Position numbers and translations under genes: made by a program. 64,000 nt of DNA from Dysidea avara (taxonomy: Eukaryota; Porifera; Demospongiae; Dictyoceratida; Dysideidae): contig NC_089277.1 in the NCBI RefSeq assembly GCF_963678975.1, positions 20,739,440 to 20,803,439 of the forward strand. Reading direction: 5' to 3'. Each line of letters starts with the position of its first letter. The first letter of the stretch is position 1. The notes beneath the pieces were generated by a model. The model worked only from the letters and a program-made list of their open reading frames with translations. It ran no database searches and had not been told where the DNA came from. Positions 1-10,715 of the stretch are shown here, in pieces.

Positions 1-1883
1 AGCTACAATACGTGCTCTCAACCTTTCTTACTAACTGTACTCTAAACTAAAACCATCAGTGGCTGCATTGTCTGGAGCAATTTCCAGCCGCAGCATCGCG
101 AAAATGAAATTTCGGACTCGAAAAAAGTTTCGATGCCACTGGAGCACACAGTAGCGATGCCAAAGTAACCCTCCCAGGTCAAACTGGTCTGGCATGGGTC
201 CAACTACTACCACACCAAATATCATCGAATTCCAAAATTGTTTGCCATCTGGCTGAGCTCAACGGCTATCAAAATTTCATCAAAAATACTGATTTCATTC
301 ACTGACGGGAACTTTTGCTAGCCGTATGTGCTACTTTATTTCTCAAAAACTTACTAGACCCATAGCCAGTAGCTTTCATTCATAGGGTTGGTCTGGCAGC
401 TCTTCTAGCGACCACAAAAACTGCCAAATGCTGATATCCACGAATTTTGCCGATGTTGACCAATTTACAATGCGTTAAAGAAATTTTACACACCAAACGT
501 GATGCTTTGCCTCTCTAAAGTCATGCTGCATCCTTGTTTAGTTATATTCGTCCATAGGGTGGCACTGGCGGCTCTCTAATCGAGGCCAAAATCCATCAAA
601 TTGCCCATCTCACCATTTTTCATCAGTTTTAGGAAGTTTTACATGTCAAATATGTTGGTTTACCTCTCTACATCCTTGCTGGACCATGTAATCACCTTCG
701 CCTGTGTAGGCAGCTTTCTTCAGTCTCTTCAAAATGCCAGAGCACACCAAATGGGTGCAACCATCAATACCAGTTAATGCTTAGCTATTTTTGTTTCATT
801 GATTCCATGCAAAAATGACAGGAAAACCAGCAGAAATGTAATAGAGCGCAAATGGAGTTAGTTTAGCTCTAAATAAACTACATGTTTATACAAATGATCA
901 CCGAAATGCAAATTCCAATTATCAAAAACCACAATCGAAATTTCCATTCGTGTAGAGTTCCGAAGGGTGGATATTCAAAACTAGACCATAGATAATATAC
1001 CTACTGACAGTAGATATATTATCTATGACTAGACTAACTCCAGTTGGGTTATGTAATATTTCTGCTGGATTTTCGTGGAATCAATGAAACAAAATAAGCA
1101 GTAAGTGGTGTTGATGGTTGCGCCGTGGCCCAATTGGCATGCTCTGACATTTTCAAGAGGCTGAAGAAAGGTGCCTACACAGACGAAGGTGATTGAAACG
1201 TCCAGTAAAGATGTAGAGAGGTAAACCAGCACGTTCGACTTGTAAAACTTCTTAAAACTGATGACAAATGATGAGATGGGCGTTTTGATGGATTTTGGCC
1301 TCGATAAGAGAACTGCCATTGCCACCCTATGGACAAATATAACTAAACAAGGATGTAGCATAACTTTAGAGAGGCAAAGCATCATGTTTGGTGTGCAAAA
1401 TTTCTTTAACGCATTGTAAAATAGTCGATATTGGCAAAATTCGTAGATATCGGCATTTGGCGGTTTTTGAGGTCGCTTGAAGAGCTGCCAGACCAATCCT
1501 ATGAATGAAAGCTCCAGACTATGGGTCTAGCAAGCTTTTGAGAAGTAAACTAGCACATCTGGCTAGCAAAAGTTCCCGTCAGTGAATGAAATCGGCATTT
1601 TTGACGAATTTTTGACAGCCGTCGAGCTCAGCCAGATGGCAAACAATTTTGGAATTCGATGATATTTGGTGTGGTAGTAGTTGGACCCATGCCAGACTAG
1701 TTTGACCTGGGAGGGTTACTTTGGCATCGTTACTGTGTGCTCCAGTGGCATCGAAACTTTTTTCGAGTCCGAAATTTCATTTTCGCGATGCTGCGGCTGG
1801 AAATTGCTCCAGACAATGCAGCCACTGATGGTTTTAATTTAGAGTACAGTTAGTAAGAAAGGTTGAGAGCGCCTATTGTAGCT
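1..1883. mobile_element. Long fold-back (inverted-repeat) element
   Basis: Bases 1-863 are the imperfect reverse complement of about 1031-1883. The outer ends pair (AGCTACAATA at the start against TATTGTAGCT at the end), and the pairing continues to the central loop at about 864-1030. Arms are about 860 bp and diverged by scattered substitutions and small indels. ORFs of 64 and 155 codons in the arms are mirror copies of weak reading frames, and I recognise no transposase in them. The left boundary coincides with the window edge, so no target duplication can be tested. A fold-back DNA transposon is likely; an inverted duplication of unknown origin is the alternative. Confidence 0.8.
987..1027. 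repeat. Tiny palindromic insertion in the fold-back loop
   Basis: A 41-bp near-palindrome beginning CATAGATAATATA and ending TATATTATCTATG is flanked on both sides by ACTAGAC (980-986 and 1028-1034). This looks like a 7-bp target duplication. A related palindrome sits at 34832-34855 inside another element. Confidence 0.55.
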
Positions 1884-2055
1884 TTAAAAGACACTTCCTT
1901 GAAGATATAGCAAAAAATCTCGTAATTTGTAAGCATATTCGCCGATTTGCACGACAAGACGTTAATGAAAAATAACGCCAATCAGGAATTTTCTAAGTGG
2001 TACCTAGCCTAGCATTTGTGGGTGGTTTGGTAGTTGATTCTCGGAGGTCGAAATT

Positions 2056-2178
2056 TCACGTTGCGGACCCTATCTTGGTGGAGCCTGTCTTCTTCTTGGC
2101 TGATTCGCTAGTCTTCTTGGTGGTCGATTGGCTTTGCGACCCACGTTTGTTTGATTTTCTTTTGTCTTGCTTCGCCAT
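2056..2178 (-). CDS. Lysine-rich 40-codon ORF, possible first exon
   Basis: A short ORF begins MAKQDKRKSNKRGSQ and is rich in Lys, Ser and Thr. It ends at a TGA, but a potential GTGAAA donor overlaps the stop, so it could be a first exon rather than a complete peptide. Its base composition is less AT-rich than its surroundings, and sequence just upstream on this strand (about 2190-2260) is also comparatively GC-rich. Any downstream exons would be interrupted or displaced by the fold-back element ending at 1883. No family is recognised; it could be chance. Confidence 0.25.
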   Translation of the reverse strand: MAKQDKRKSNKRGSQSQSTTKKTSESAKKKTGSTKIGSAT

Positions 2179-2539
2179 GAACCTATAAACACTCTCAAGT
2201 AACACTCTCACGCAGCTGTTCACTGGTCGCGTGGTACTGACTACGCATGCGCGTTTACTCTAATTGATGCCCTATTCTCTTTTTAATGCTACCTAACTCC
2301 TGCCAGGGCAGAGGTCTGGTGTTTCGTTCCTCCCATTAACTACGATTAAAGGTATTTTTTAAACTATATGTAATTTCCTTACAATATCTTAGTATAGTAG
2401 GGTCAGTAGCTACGTACCTTAATTAAACCTTTGAGGCCAAAGTCCAATATATTGGGCACAAGTATATAGGCTAGTATAAGCCGTTATAATTACTTATTAG
2501 TACACAATAGAAATAATTTGCTAACACCACGATACTCAC

Positions 2540-2689
2540 CATGAAATTCCTGACAAAATCAACGAAGTATCGCTTTGTTTTAAGAGGATCTCTGCTGCTA
2601 GGCCACCAAGAAAAAGTAGCTTTTCCAATATCGTCCACCAATACTCTACACCAGCTACTTTGATCGGCCATGTCTCCATGGTACTTCAT
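2540..2689 (-). CDS. Possible first exon, function unknown
   Basis: The frame opens with ATG (MKYHGDMADQSSWCRV) and runs 50 codons to a good GTGAGT donor just past 2540, leaving a phase-0 junction. The peptide is mixed and globular in look, with WWPSSRDPLKTKRYFVDFV near its end. No convincing downstream exon was found on this strand and no family is recognised. It could be a gene fragment or chance. Confidence 0.25.
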
Positions 2690-3551
2690 CGTAGTGCATC
2701 AAAAAGAACGTCATTAGACTCAGCGTGTGATGGTGATTCAATTTGTAGCTATACAAAAGATCATGTGACTACCTCATGAATATATGATAAATTTATAACA
2801 AAGCTGACATTCAGATAACATCTCCCGTTCTTTGCTCCATATCACAAGTACTGTTTTGTGTAGAACAAAACTGTTATGATATTATTGTAGTGCATGAAAT
2901 TACCATTAAGTTAATGCCAAACAATAATCCATCTTCATGTTACAGAAGGCCTACAACACAACGTTATGCATTCCTCCATACTTGAAAATTATTCAGCCTT
3001 CAAAGAGATAATTATTAATTAATAAACATCAAATGTGACCAGGCCTGCAAAAATAGGGCATGTGGGCACAAACTATAGTATGTATGCGTTGAGCATGTTG
3101 CTACTTTTGTACACCTCACAACAGTGACCTCATCCCTGTATGTGCATGCTCACTTGCTTAAATGCTACTTAGAGGTAATTGCTTTAACTGTAAACAGGTT
3201 AGCAATGTTTATTGTATTATTATAAACAGTGGTAGCCTGTAAAGGTGTGAAATTTCACATTTGGTTTTACATATGTAGATCAATTTTTGCACATTAAAGT
3301 TATATAATGGCTTTGTAGTTGCTCTTGTGTAAACAATTTAATTTGGCAGTGAGGGTTTAATTAAGTATGACAGAGATGTGTGTACAACTATTGTACAATT
3401 TGCTATTCTTTGTTAAAAATTGCATGTTCATTACACTCTACAAGTCTCAATTTGCTCCAGGGTGCATGCAAAAGTTATTCTGAACCATGGGTACATGATA
3501 TTGTACATCTATAATTGTTCAGTAACTATTAAGCTCTAATTTACCATATAG
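2690..3551. other. Non-coding stretch, likely intron of the ROC gene
   Basis: AT-rich sequence with no recognisable exon, RNA gene or repeat. It probably lies in an intron upstream of the ankyrin exon, since that exon starts in phase 0 after a canonical AG. Confidence 0.4.
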
Positions 3552-3638
3552 GAGTTTTTTAGTAAAACACCACTTGATATGGCTAAAAATCGAGGACATG
3601 ATAAGGTGGTACAGTTGCTCAAGTCATATACACAAAAG
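3552..3638 (+). CDS. ANK-ROC-COR-death gene, ankyrin-repeat exon
   Basis: An 87-bp exon of 29 codons, bounded by an AG acceptor (ACCATATAG) and a GT donor (AAAAGGTTTGT), both phase 0. The peptide SKTPLDMAKNRGHDKVVQLL is the classic second half of an ankyrin repeat (TPLDMA, then a helix with VVQLL) and ends SYTQK. It is too short to be a gene alone. It is the only ankyrin exon I can find here, so the rest of the array should lie before the window. Its phase matches direct splicing to the ROC exon at 12413, across an 8.8-kb intron holding an LTR element and two foldback families. Assignment to that gene rests on strand, phase and the known ANK-ROC-COR-death architecture. Confidence 0.8.
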
Positions 3639-3933
3639 GTTTGTACAACACACTCATATACTTTACATGTGATCACTGTGCTACATGTTCAATATTTGTT
3701 GTTTGGTTGAGCTATGTACAATTACTTCATAAACACTATGACTGTAGTGAAACATGAATTTCAATGATCAAAAGGTTGCTTACTACATACACTACTCCCA
3801 ATTTGTCTTCAGCCTCTCTTATACCATCTAGAAATGTTTGGTAACTTTAGCCCTTGCATTAAAAAGTGGCAGCATTCTTTTCATGATGTTTGTCAGCTTG
3901 GAATCCGTGTGAGATTTATGTTATGGTTTTTGT

Positions 3934-4042
3934 TGTACCAGACTTTGGAAGAGTCTAACTGTTTTGTGACAAAGAAATGTGCTAAAAATGTACCAGACTT
4001 TGGAAGAGTCTAACTGTTTGTGACAAAGAAATGTGCTAAAAA
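3934..4042. repeat. Two-copy tandem repeat, 54-55 bp unit
   Basis: The unit starting TGTACCAGACTTTGGAAGAG occurs at 3934-3988 and 3989-4042. The copies differ by one T, so the duplication is young. It lies in the ankyrin-ROC intron. Confidence 0.9.
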
Positions 4043-5744
4043 TGATCAGTCATAACATCTAGTTAAAGCAGTGAAAAATATAATTAAGGTGGTGATAAAG
4101 CAATGATGCACACAAGAAGCCATAGCAAATACATATGATGTAACATTATTATACTGCGCAATTAGTGGTAAATCAGGCAGATCGCTACTCCATAATTAAC
4201 TTAACAAGCTTAAAAAGCAGCCATGAGTAACAGGTGAGTTGTTAGCAAAAACAACAAGCAGCTGCTGTTACACAGTTCAGGTGGAACATAATTCACTGTA
4301 ACAACAACATTAACAACCTTTTCAGTGTGAAAACAAGTGCCACCATTAATTATTATTTGTTTCTACTCACCTTACAGCCTATTACAAACATGGTCTTTAC
4401 TTTGTAGATATAGGTTGAACAGCCACGAAACTTCGTATGAATGGTAAACAATAGTGTCTGAATAATTCTATGTATCAGTATATGATATATCCATTCTATG
4501 GCTTCTTCACTTGGTGCAAATGGTGGAACAAGGCTCTCATCTGCTTGTAAATGCCATATACTTCAACTTGTAAATCGCTTCCACTTATTGATACGTAGAA
4601 TGATTCTTGTAATAGTATGCTTTCATCATGTGAAGTGTTGGAGCTAAAACTTCAGGTTATTGAGAGATAGTGCGTCTTCTGTTTTCCAATAAGTACCTCT
4701 AATTTCTTGCTTTGAGAGCAGTTCTACGCTTTATACTCTCTATGAATGATAGATTCCTGTATGCGTAGTTTATTTGCATGCAAAATTAAGTTCTAGCTTT
4801 CAATATGTCTTAAACTTGAGACACAGCAGATTGTTGTCAAGAAAATGCATTATTGCTTTAGTGCCACCTTAATATGCCAGGTTATAACATAGGTATTATA
4901 CATGGAACAGGTTACCAATTACAGTGTAATGTAATAGTGTTCATATCAAAACTTGCTATTGGGAATTGTAAACCGATATAATCAAAATAAAATTTTACAT
5001 AGCATCAAGTTTCGCTATTAGTTCTTATGAATTATGTATTATAACAGTTAAAAATCAACTCCATGTCATTTTGGTAGTCTTAGCTTAGTGAAACCAGTTG
5101 GTTGAAAAACCTTGTCGACAGCCATCATTTCTTGCCCTATGTAAAATACATGCATTTTGTACTAAATACAAAAAAAATGCAAAAAAGCAAGCATTAGCAC
5201 CCATAATCTCTACAGGACATTATACAGAAAATTAAAGCCCTTGAATTGCTGTACACAATTCCGCCTGAAGTAATGCTCTAGTGTTACCATAGTAACATTT
5301 GTTTACTATCAATTACAACTTAATATGTGCCCTCATGCAATTTATATGGGAGAATTTAATTACTCAGGTGGGAGACCCCCAAAAAGCAACCTGTTACCCT
5401 CGACCAAAAAAAATTGCTAAATTTGGTATCATTCAACGTGTCAGCACTTGCTGATAAAGAATCTGCCTGAAGTAAGTGCCTAACCAATTATTATACCGAG
5501 TTTCATTATAAAACATATGAAAAACAAGTTTTTCCCACTGTTTTATTACATATCTGAATGCGTAATTTGGTGATACAAGGCTCTATCCTACCTTTTCTCT
5601 TGGTCACTTCACAAACTCCTATATATCACTCGATTCGCCATTGATCAAGGATTCTGAGAGCCATACCAGATCTCTGTAAATTAAAGTATGCGGAAGTTAT
5701 GGCGCCATGTTTAATAGACGGTGCCATTTTCGTGTATATTTTAT
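4043..5744. other. Intronic stretch without recognisable features
   Basis: AT-rich sequence. No exon with protein-family similarity, RNA gene or clear repeat was seen on either strand. Confidence 0.4.
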
Positions 5745-5859
5745 AGTTGTAACATGGGCACGAGTGATTTGCTAGAAATGTACTCCCAAAGTCGGAGGGC
5801 ACAGCCCGAGGACTGCGGGCACACATTTCTGGCAAATCACGAGTGCCCATGTTACAGCT
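5745..5859. repeat. Hairpin with about 37-bp arms
   Basis: Left arm 5745-5781 and right arm about 5822-5859 are near-perfect reverse complements containing GTAACATGGGCACGAGTGAT. They enclose a GC-rich loop of about 40 bp. It is probably a small fold-back element. The 115-codon minus ORF across it is a by-product. Confidence 0.75.
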
Positions 5860-6567
5860 AATGTGTAACACTTCCATTAAGGCTGATAGTCTTAATGCCA
5901 ACACGAGTGAAATCACTGTATTCGTTATAATATATATGCATGCCTGAAAGATTCGATTATGGTTAGGAAGCAAGTAACGTTGTAGCTACGATTGTTATAA
6001 TAAATGGACGAGTCCTACGGATATCGCAGAAAGTCGAGTAGGGCAAATTTTGGGGAAGTTACAAGATTTTTAATGCTTTTGCGTTGTTTAAAGACTATTC
6101 ACAACATATACTAAATACCTAAAGGGGTAAGCTTCATTATAGAGTGGTTACTCGTGTTGTCCATAATGTGGGTGTGTCCACATTCAAATACATGCCAAAA
6201 CACTTGGAAATGCACTGTAAGACTAGTTCTCACCTTTAAGTAACATTGTAGAATGGCAAGGATACCAAAATGCCTTCATTTGACTGCTGCTTCTGGCAAT
6301 ACTTAAATTTGTGGTAATCATTATGTGAGCATTGATTTATTCCAACAATCAATATTGGTCTGAGCTTGTATAAAACAAACAGAGGGTGGTACCACTACCT
6401 CATCCACATTGAGGCCATACTTGCTTTGATGAAAGTGGCTTGCTCATTTAGAAGTGAAACCACTTTCCCAGGATACATTTCAATGTACACTGGTGTGTCT
6501 TCTTATTAGTGGTATTTAGTAAACTGTAGCTAATGGACTTTTGCTACTGAAAATTCAGACCTGTATT

Positions 6568-6653
6568 CTAAAATTGTGGACCTTTTGTAAAATTGTGGAC
6601 CTTTTGTAAAATTGTGGATCTGCTTACTAAAATTGTGGACGTTTTCCAAGAGG
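6568..6653. repeat. Short tandem repeat, about 20-24 bp unit
   Basis: AAAATTGTGGACCTTTTGT is repeated about four times with slight divergence. Confidence 0.75.
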
Positions 6654-6817
6654 GCAGCTCTTCAGAACCCCCTTACTGCCCTTGGCTATTAGCCTGATGG
6701 CAAAATTAAACTTTCAAGAAAACTGGTATCAAATAGGCATACGGAAACTTGCCAACAGTAGTAACTCAACATACATGAAAAATTTGCAGTAACACTTACT
6801 AGCTGAGGCTTTTAAGT

Positions 6818-7054
6818 ACGGTATTGCCCAAGCGCAATGTCGCACTCGCTCGCACGTGCAACTTTGCTCGAGATTTTAAAAATCACTAATTAAGGGGCGT
6901 GGCAACTGTTTTGCTTGCGAGACAATGTGGCAGCTATTTCATTTGCAAGAATCACAAGCAAAACAGTTGCCACGCAATTTAATTAGCGATTTTAAAAATC
7001 TCAAGCAAAGTTGCATGTTCAAGCGAGTGCGACATTGTGCTTGAGTGGTACCGT
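6818..7054. mobile_element. MITE with about 100-bp terminal inverted repeats
   Basis: The element starts ACGGTATTGCCCAAGCGCAA and ends with its diverged inverse (GTGCTTGAGTGGTACCGT). Pairing continues through TTTTAAAAATC and AACTGTTTTGCTTG. TA dinucleotides flank both ends, compatible with a Tc1/mariner-type TA target, though the terminal sequence also contains TA. It has no coding capacity. Confidence 0.75.
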
Positions 7055-7352
7055 ATAGCTATTCACAGTTTTAACTGTGACTATTCTATTAGAATTACTG
7101 ACTACTCCATTACAATTCCTTGATCTGTTGTAGCCAATAAATCCTCCCCCCCTCCTCGTATATGCTTTTAGATTTTCCAGTATAACTGTAACTTTGTAAT
7201 AGACATGATAGCCTCACTAAAAGACACACATTTGTCGCGATAAGTAAAAGCTTAGCTGCATACTGTCTATTAATAATAATTATACATTGTGCATACTAAT
7301 AATTATTTTGATCATTGTTTGAATAAGGGTAGTAGTAAAAACCTATAGACTG

Positions 7353-7559
7353 TGTAATACTCGTCAATAACTAACACTCAAGCAACTAAGAACTTTAATA
7401 TGCCAGACTGAATAATGTACAACATAGCAAGACTTTATAAATACAGGATACAGGAAATTAACTAAGTGATGTCATATGATTACAAATATATTCATGTGTT
7501 GTTACATCAGCAGTGTGTGTGTATGTGTACAAGTCAGTTCAATATTACACTTTATTACA
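7353..7559 (-). repeat. LTR (3' LTR in element orientation)
   Basis: 207 bp that differs from the other LTR by about three substitutions and one 4-bp indel. It carries the terminal inverted dinucleotides TG/CA, and AATAAA can be read on the minus strand near its start. An insertion at 7566 lies just outside it. Confidence 0.92.
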
Positions 7560-7565
7560 TCTGCT

Positions 7566-8032
7566 TAGGCTTGTGGGAATTATGCTCAAAATTTTCATCA
7601 TTATTCTATTCCGAAATTCTTTTAAAACCTTATCATTATGCTTTTTATTATTCCCAAAAATACTCATTATTCCCAAAATTATTCCTAATTTTTGTAACTT
7701 TTTCTTCATTTTAGTAATTAAATTGTACAGCAAGACTTTGAAACAGTAAAAAGTACTAAATCCAGCTGTGTCAATTCATCAGAAAAGCTTTTTTGTTAGC
7801 AAGATGCTTACTTACCAGTAGTATTAGTAATGAATTATTCCGCATTGATCGTTCTATTAGAGTAATTGATCGTTCTATTAGAGTAAGTGACTGTTCTATT
7901 AGAGTATCTCAATCTTAATTTATTTTTATGCCGATTATGCTCCAAAACTGCATCAAAATGCTGGAATAATGCTCTATTCTATTACCCCATCATTATTCCC
8001 AAAATTATTCAGGCATAATTCCCGCATCCCTA
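7566..8032. mobile_element. hAT-like MITE nested in the LTR element
   Basis: It starts TAGGCTTGTGGGAATTATGC and ends GCATAATTCCCGCATCCCTA. It is flanked by CATCTGCT and CATCTGCC, an 8-bp target duplication with one mismatch. TAGGG-type ends plus 8-bp duplications fit hAT. It carries three tandem copies of the dispersed CTCTATTAGAG-type motif at about 7847-7912. No transposase is present. Confidence 0.82.
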
Positions 8033-8061
8033 CATCTGCCCCTCCTAGCTTTGGCTCGTTC

Positions 8062-8655
8062 TCAAGGACGATAGCGGTCTGGTGGTCTTCTGTCCCGTGT
8101 AGGATAACGGTTCTCAGGTCCCGGTGGGTCATCATCAATAAAATGATGTTCTACTGAAGGGGGAGCCCAATCACTTTGAAGAAGCAGTGGAACTGTCTCA
8201 TCTGAAGTAGTAGCAGCTTGAAGCCTTGGTCTTAGTTGATTGATATGAACTGTTCTAGTTCTCCTTCCATCATGTATAGTATATGTGATGGGACTTTTCA
8301 CTGACTGGATGATCCATTTCCCTTCCCATTTGGGATCTAACTTGCCTGCTGTAGGGACAGATAACCAAACTGAATCACCTATAGCAAAAGTTCTGGAAAG
8401 AGAGTGTTCATCATAGTGCTGCTTTTGCTGTGTGTTAGCTTGGGCATTGTGTGTTTCAACAAAATCTCTGAGCTTAGATAGCTTATCTTGAAGCTGATGC
8501 TGATGCTGATATGAGGTTACATCATAAGCCATACTAGATGGAATTGGCGGCTTGTGGGCACATCTGCCAAACATCAGCTCAAATGGTGAGACCCCAGTTG
8601 ATGTATGAACAGCGGTACGGTATGCATACAGCACAAATGGGAGATATTGTTCCCA
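8062..8655 (-). pseudogene. Integrase C-terminal part of the LTR element
   Basis: On the minus strand, reading down from 8655, the frame gives WEQYLPFVLYAYRTAVH, STGVSPFELMFGR and then GDSVWLSVPTAGKLDPKWEG. This is the end of the integrase catalytic domain followed by the C-terminal domain of gypsy-type Pol. It ends in a basic, Pro-rich tail (RYPTRDRRPPDRYRP) near 8062. The frame is open, but it is separated from the catalytic core because the core now lies on the opposite strand. Confidence 0.88.
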
Positions 8656-9160
8656 GACAACAGCCAGGGTACGTCAAGTTGGGTACTGGGTTGGAATGTT
8701 GCAAGACATAGAAAGGTATTGCAGAGAATGTTTAGTTTGTCAGCGTTCTAAGCCTGCAAAACCAACTCGTGCCCCTTTGACCACTGTGCCCATTGGCAAG
8801 CCCTGGGAGATGGTAGCAGTAGATATTTTGGAAGTTCCCACTTCCCGACATAACCGTTATCTTTTGGTTATTCAAGACTACATGACCAAGTGGGTAGAGG
8901 CCATACCAATGCCTAATCAAACAGCCGCAACCATCACCAGAGAGCTAACAACAGTGTTTTGTCACTATGGTATCCCAGACATCCTACATTCAGATCAGGG
9001 CAGAAACTTTGAGAGCACCATCTTACGTCAGACTCTCAATGCTTTCGGTGTCACTAAATCTCGAACAACAGCTTACCGCCCTGCTGGTGATGGATTAGTT
9101 GAACGCTTCAACAGGTCTCTTTTGCAAATGCTGCGTGCTTATGTTGATCAAAATGATTGG
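8656..9160 (+). pseudogene. Integrase zinc-binding end and catalytic core, inverted
   Basis: This piece lies on the plus strand, opposite to the rest of the element. It reads RQVGYWVGMLQDIERYCREC, with CRECLVC as the Cys pair of the HHCC zinc finger. The rve core follows: VDILEVPTSRHNRYLL, then a conserved DQGRNFES and RPAGDGLVERFNRSL with the catalytic glutamate. The piece stops exactly at QNDW (9160), whose natural continuation (WEQYLPF) begins at 8655 on the other strand. The upstream histidines of the zinc finger are absent. ACAACAGC occurs at both junctions (8657-8664 and 9161-9168). Confidence 0.9.
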
Positions 9161-9345
9161 ACAACAGCTAAGCACTCTTTTTGAATTACGCTATAGTATT
9201 GCTCTGAAGTTGAGAGAGCTCTACTAGTGTATGCTACAACATGGCCACTTTGTTCAAGTACAGCACCAATACCTGTGGCACTGGCATCTGTATATAGTTG
9301 AAATTGTTTAGCAGCTGTAGAAAAGTCGGGATATTTAAGTATTGG
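9161..9345 (-). pseudogene. RNase H fragment of gypsy-type Pol
   Basis: Minus-strand translation gives QFQLYTDASATGIGAVLEQ, then HVVAYTSRALSTSEQYYSV and ECLAVV. This is the RNase H domain that follows gypsy reverse transcriptase: YTDAS has the first catalytic Asp and KECLAVV the later Glu region. It is cut at 9161 where the inverted integrase starts, and nothing of the polymerase remains upstream. A short doubled segment (AAGTATTGGGATATTT-like) precedes it. Confidence 0.85.
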
Positions 9346-9399
9346 GATATTTTAAGTATTGGGGCACACATTACTACACAAAGGGCTCACTGCTTTCAG

Positions 9400-10206
9400 A
9401 GGCGCCCCCAGCCCGTGCGAGACGCCCCTTGTCCGTTTCCCGAACGACAGTCCTTCACGAGGTGGCCCATCCTTCCACAATTAAAACATCGCTTTATCTC
9501 GGGCAATTACACTGTACATGACCAGGTTGGTTACTACGGAAACAGAGGAGTCTGGCTGGCTACTGGGAGGTTCTCTGATTAGTTGCCATGGCGGCCACCT
9601 GTTCAGTCAGGGTGGCGACTTGCTCTGTTAGGGCTTCCACACGGTCATTTGGCTGCTGAACAGCTGCTAATTTTTCACCAGGATTCTCAGCATCAATAGT
9701 CATCAACAACTTTGCTCGCTGCATCAGCTGCCCCAAGTCATTAACCTCTCCTGCTGCACGCAATCGCTTGCTTATTTTCAGGGGGAGTCCCGTTAGAAAC
9801 TGGTGCATTACTAACTGTTGGCGTGTTGTCGCATCTGCTGCTGGCATAGCTCGATCTATTAGCCTTTTTAGTTCGTGACAGTATACAGACAATGACTCGC
9901 CAGGATGCAACCATCTGCGATGAAAGTCATCCATCGACACAAACCGTACTGGCCCCATTCTCTCCAGGATGTTTTTCTTAGCTAGGTCATAACTTGCTTG
10001 CTGCTCTGCGGTCAACTCTAGCCAGGTAACAAGTGCTTTCCCTCTAATAGTGTCGGCAATTTCTTTGCTTTCATTTCGTCGTTCCAGTCATTTGCACTGC
10101 AGCAGATCTCGTAACGCTTGAACCATTCAGTTGGGTCACCTTCTGAGAAGATCCTGGGCAAACTGATGTGCTTGGAACTCGTTGCAGCTGTGCTAGGGAT
10201 AGACAT
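9400..10206 (-). pseudogene. Gag, with frame breaks and two CCHC knuckles
   Basis: The frame probably starts at MSIPSTAATSSK (10206) and continues with FSEGDPTEWFKRYEICCSAN, a typical gypsy Gag start. A small deletion near 10030 breaks the frame into TAG. The next frame (10015-9560) carries SMDDFHRRWLHPGESLSVY, LPLKISKRLRAAGEV and a coiled-coil-like LTEQVATLTEQVAAM. After a further shift, two zinc-knuckle motifs are legible: a degenerate one (CFRS...HVQC, one Cys changed to Ser) and an intact CFNCGRMGHLVKDC near 9430-9500. Role: capsid and RNA packaging. The breaks make this copy non-functional. Confidence 0.85.
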
Positions 10207-10216
10207 GGCCAACTTC

Positions 10217-10234
10217 AACCGTCCTCTGCTACCA
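10217..10234 (-). promoter_or_regulatory. Primer-binding site for initiator Met tRNA
   Basis: Read on the minus strand just inside the 5' LTR with a 1-base spacer, the sequence is TGGTAGCAGAGGACGGTT. It complements the 3' end of eukaryotic initiator tRNA-Met (ending CCTCTGCTACCA) over the first 13 bases. It primes minus-strand cDNA synthesis. Confidence 0.85.
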
Positions 10235-10235
10235 A

Positions 10236-10438
10236 TGTAATACTCGTCAATAACTAACACTCAAGCAACTAGTAACTTTAATATGCCAGACTGAATAATG
10301 TACAACATAGCAAGACTTAATACAGGATACAGGAAATTAACTAAGTGATGTCATATGATTACAAATATATTCATGTGTTGTTACATCAGCAGTGTGTGTG
10401 TGTGTGTACAAGTCAGTTCAATATTACACTTTATTACA
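10236..10438 (-). repeat. LTR (5' LTR in element orientation)
   Basis: 203-bp partner of 7353-7559, starting TGTAATACTCGTC and ending CTTTATTACA on the plus strand. It is flanked outside by GACTG. Confidence 0.92.
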
Positions 10439-10715
10439 GACTGGTCTAATGTCAAAATGAGTAATGTCAATACCGTTGCAGTGGTGGAAATGTAGAAATA
10501 AATATTGTTACATGAAGTACAGTACAATGTTAACAATGATACTATGTAAATGTACTGTAAACTGCAAATCTGGTTAATCTCCATATGTACACGTGGAGTT
10601 TGTACATTGACACCAGCATAGAAACAATCATTAATAGGGAAACAGTATGATACAGTACGTATATGTACGTATTGCATACATGCGGCATAATCATATAGTA
10701 CAATAGAACTGTATA

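Larger units (their letters stand above)
7353..10438 (-). mobile_element. Ty3/gypsy-type LTR retrotransposon, deleted and internally inverted
   Basis: Two LTRs (7353-7559 and 10236-10438) with matching TGTAATA/TATTACA ends bound the element. GACTG is duplicated at 7348-7352 and 10439-10443, a 5-bp target duplication. On the minus strand the order is 5' LTR, initiator-Met primer site, gag, RNase H piece, inverted integrase core, integrase C-terminus, purine-rich tract (AGGAGGGGCAGA) and 3' LTR. Protease and nearly all of the reverse transcriptase are missing, so the copy cannot be autonomous. Excluding the inserted MITE at 7566-8032, the element is about 2.6 kb. It lies in the ankyrin-ROC intron. 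Confidence 0.92.

Noticed and set aside
9298..9582. Plus-strand ORF of 94 codons
   Set aside because: Shadow of minus-strand gag zinc knuckles and the RNase H fragment.
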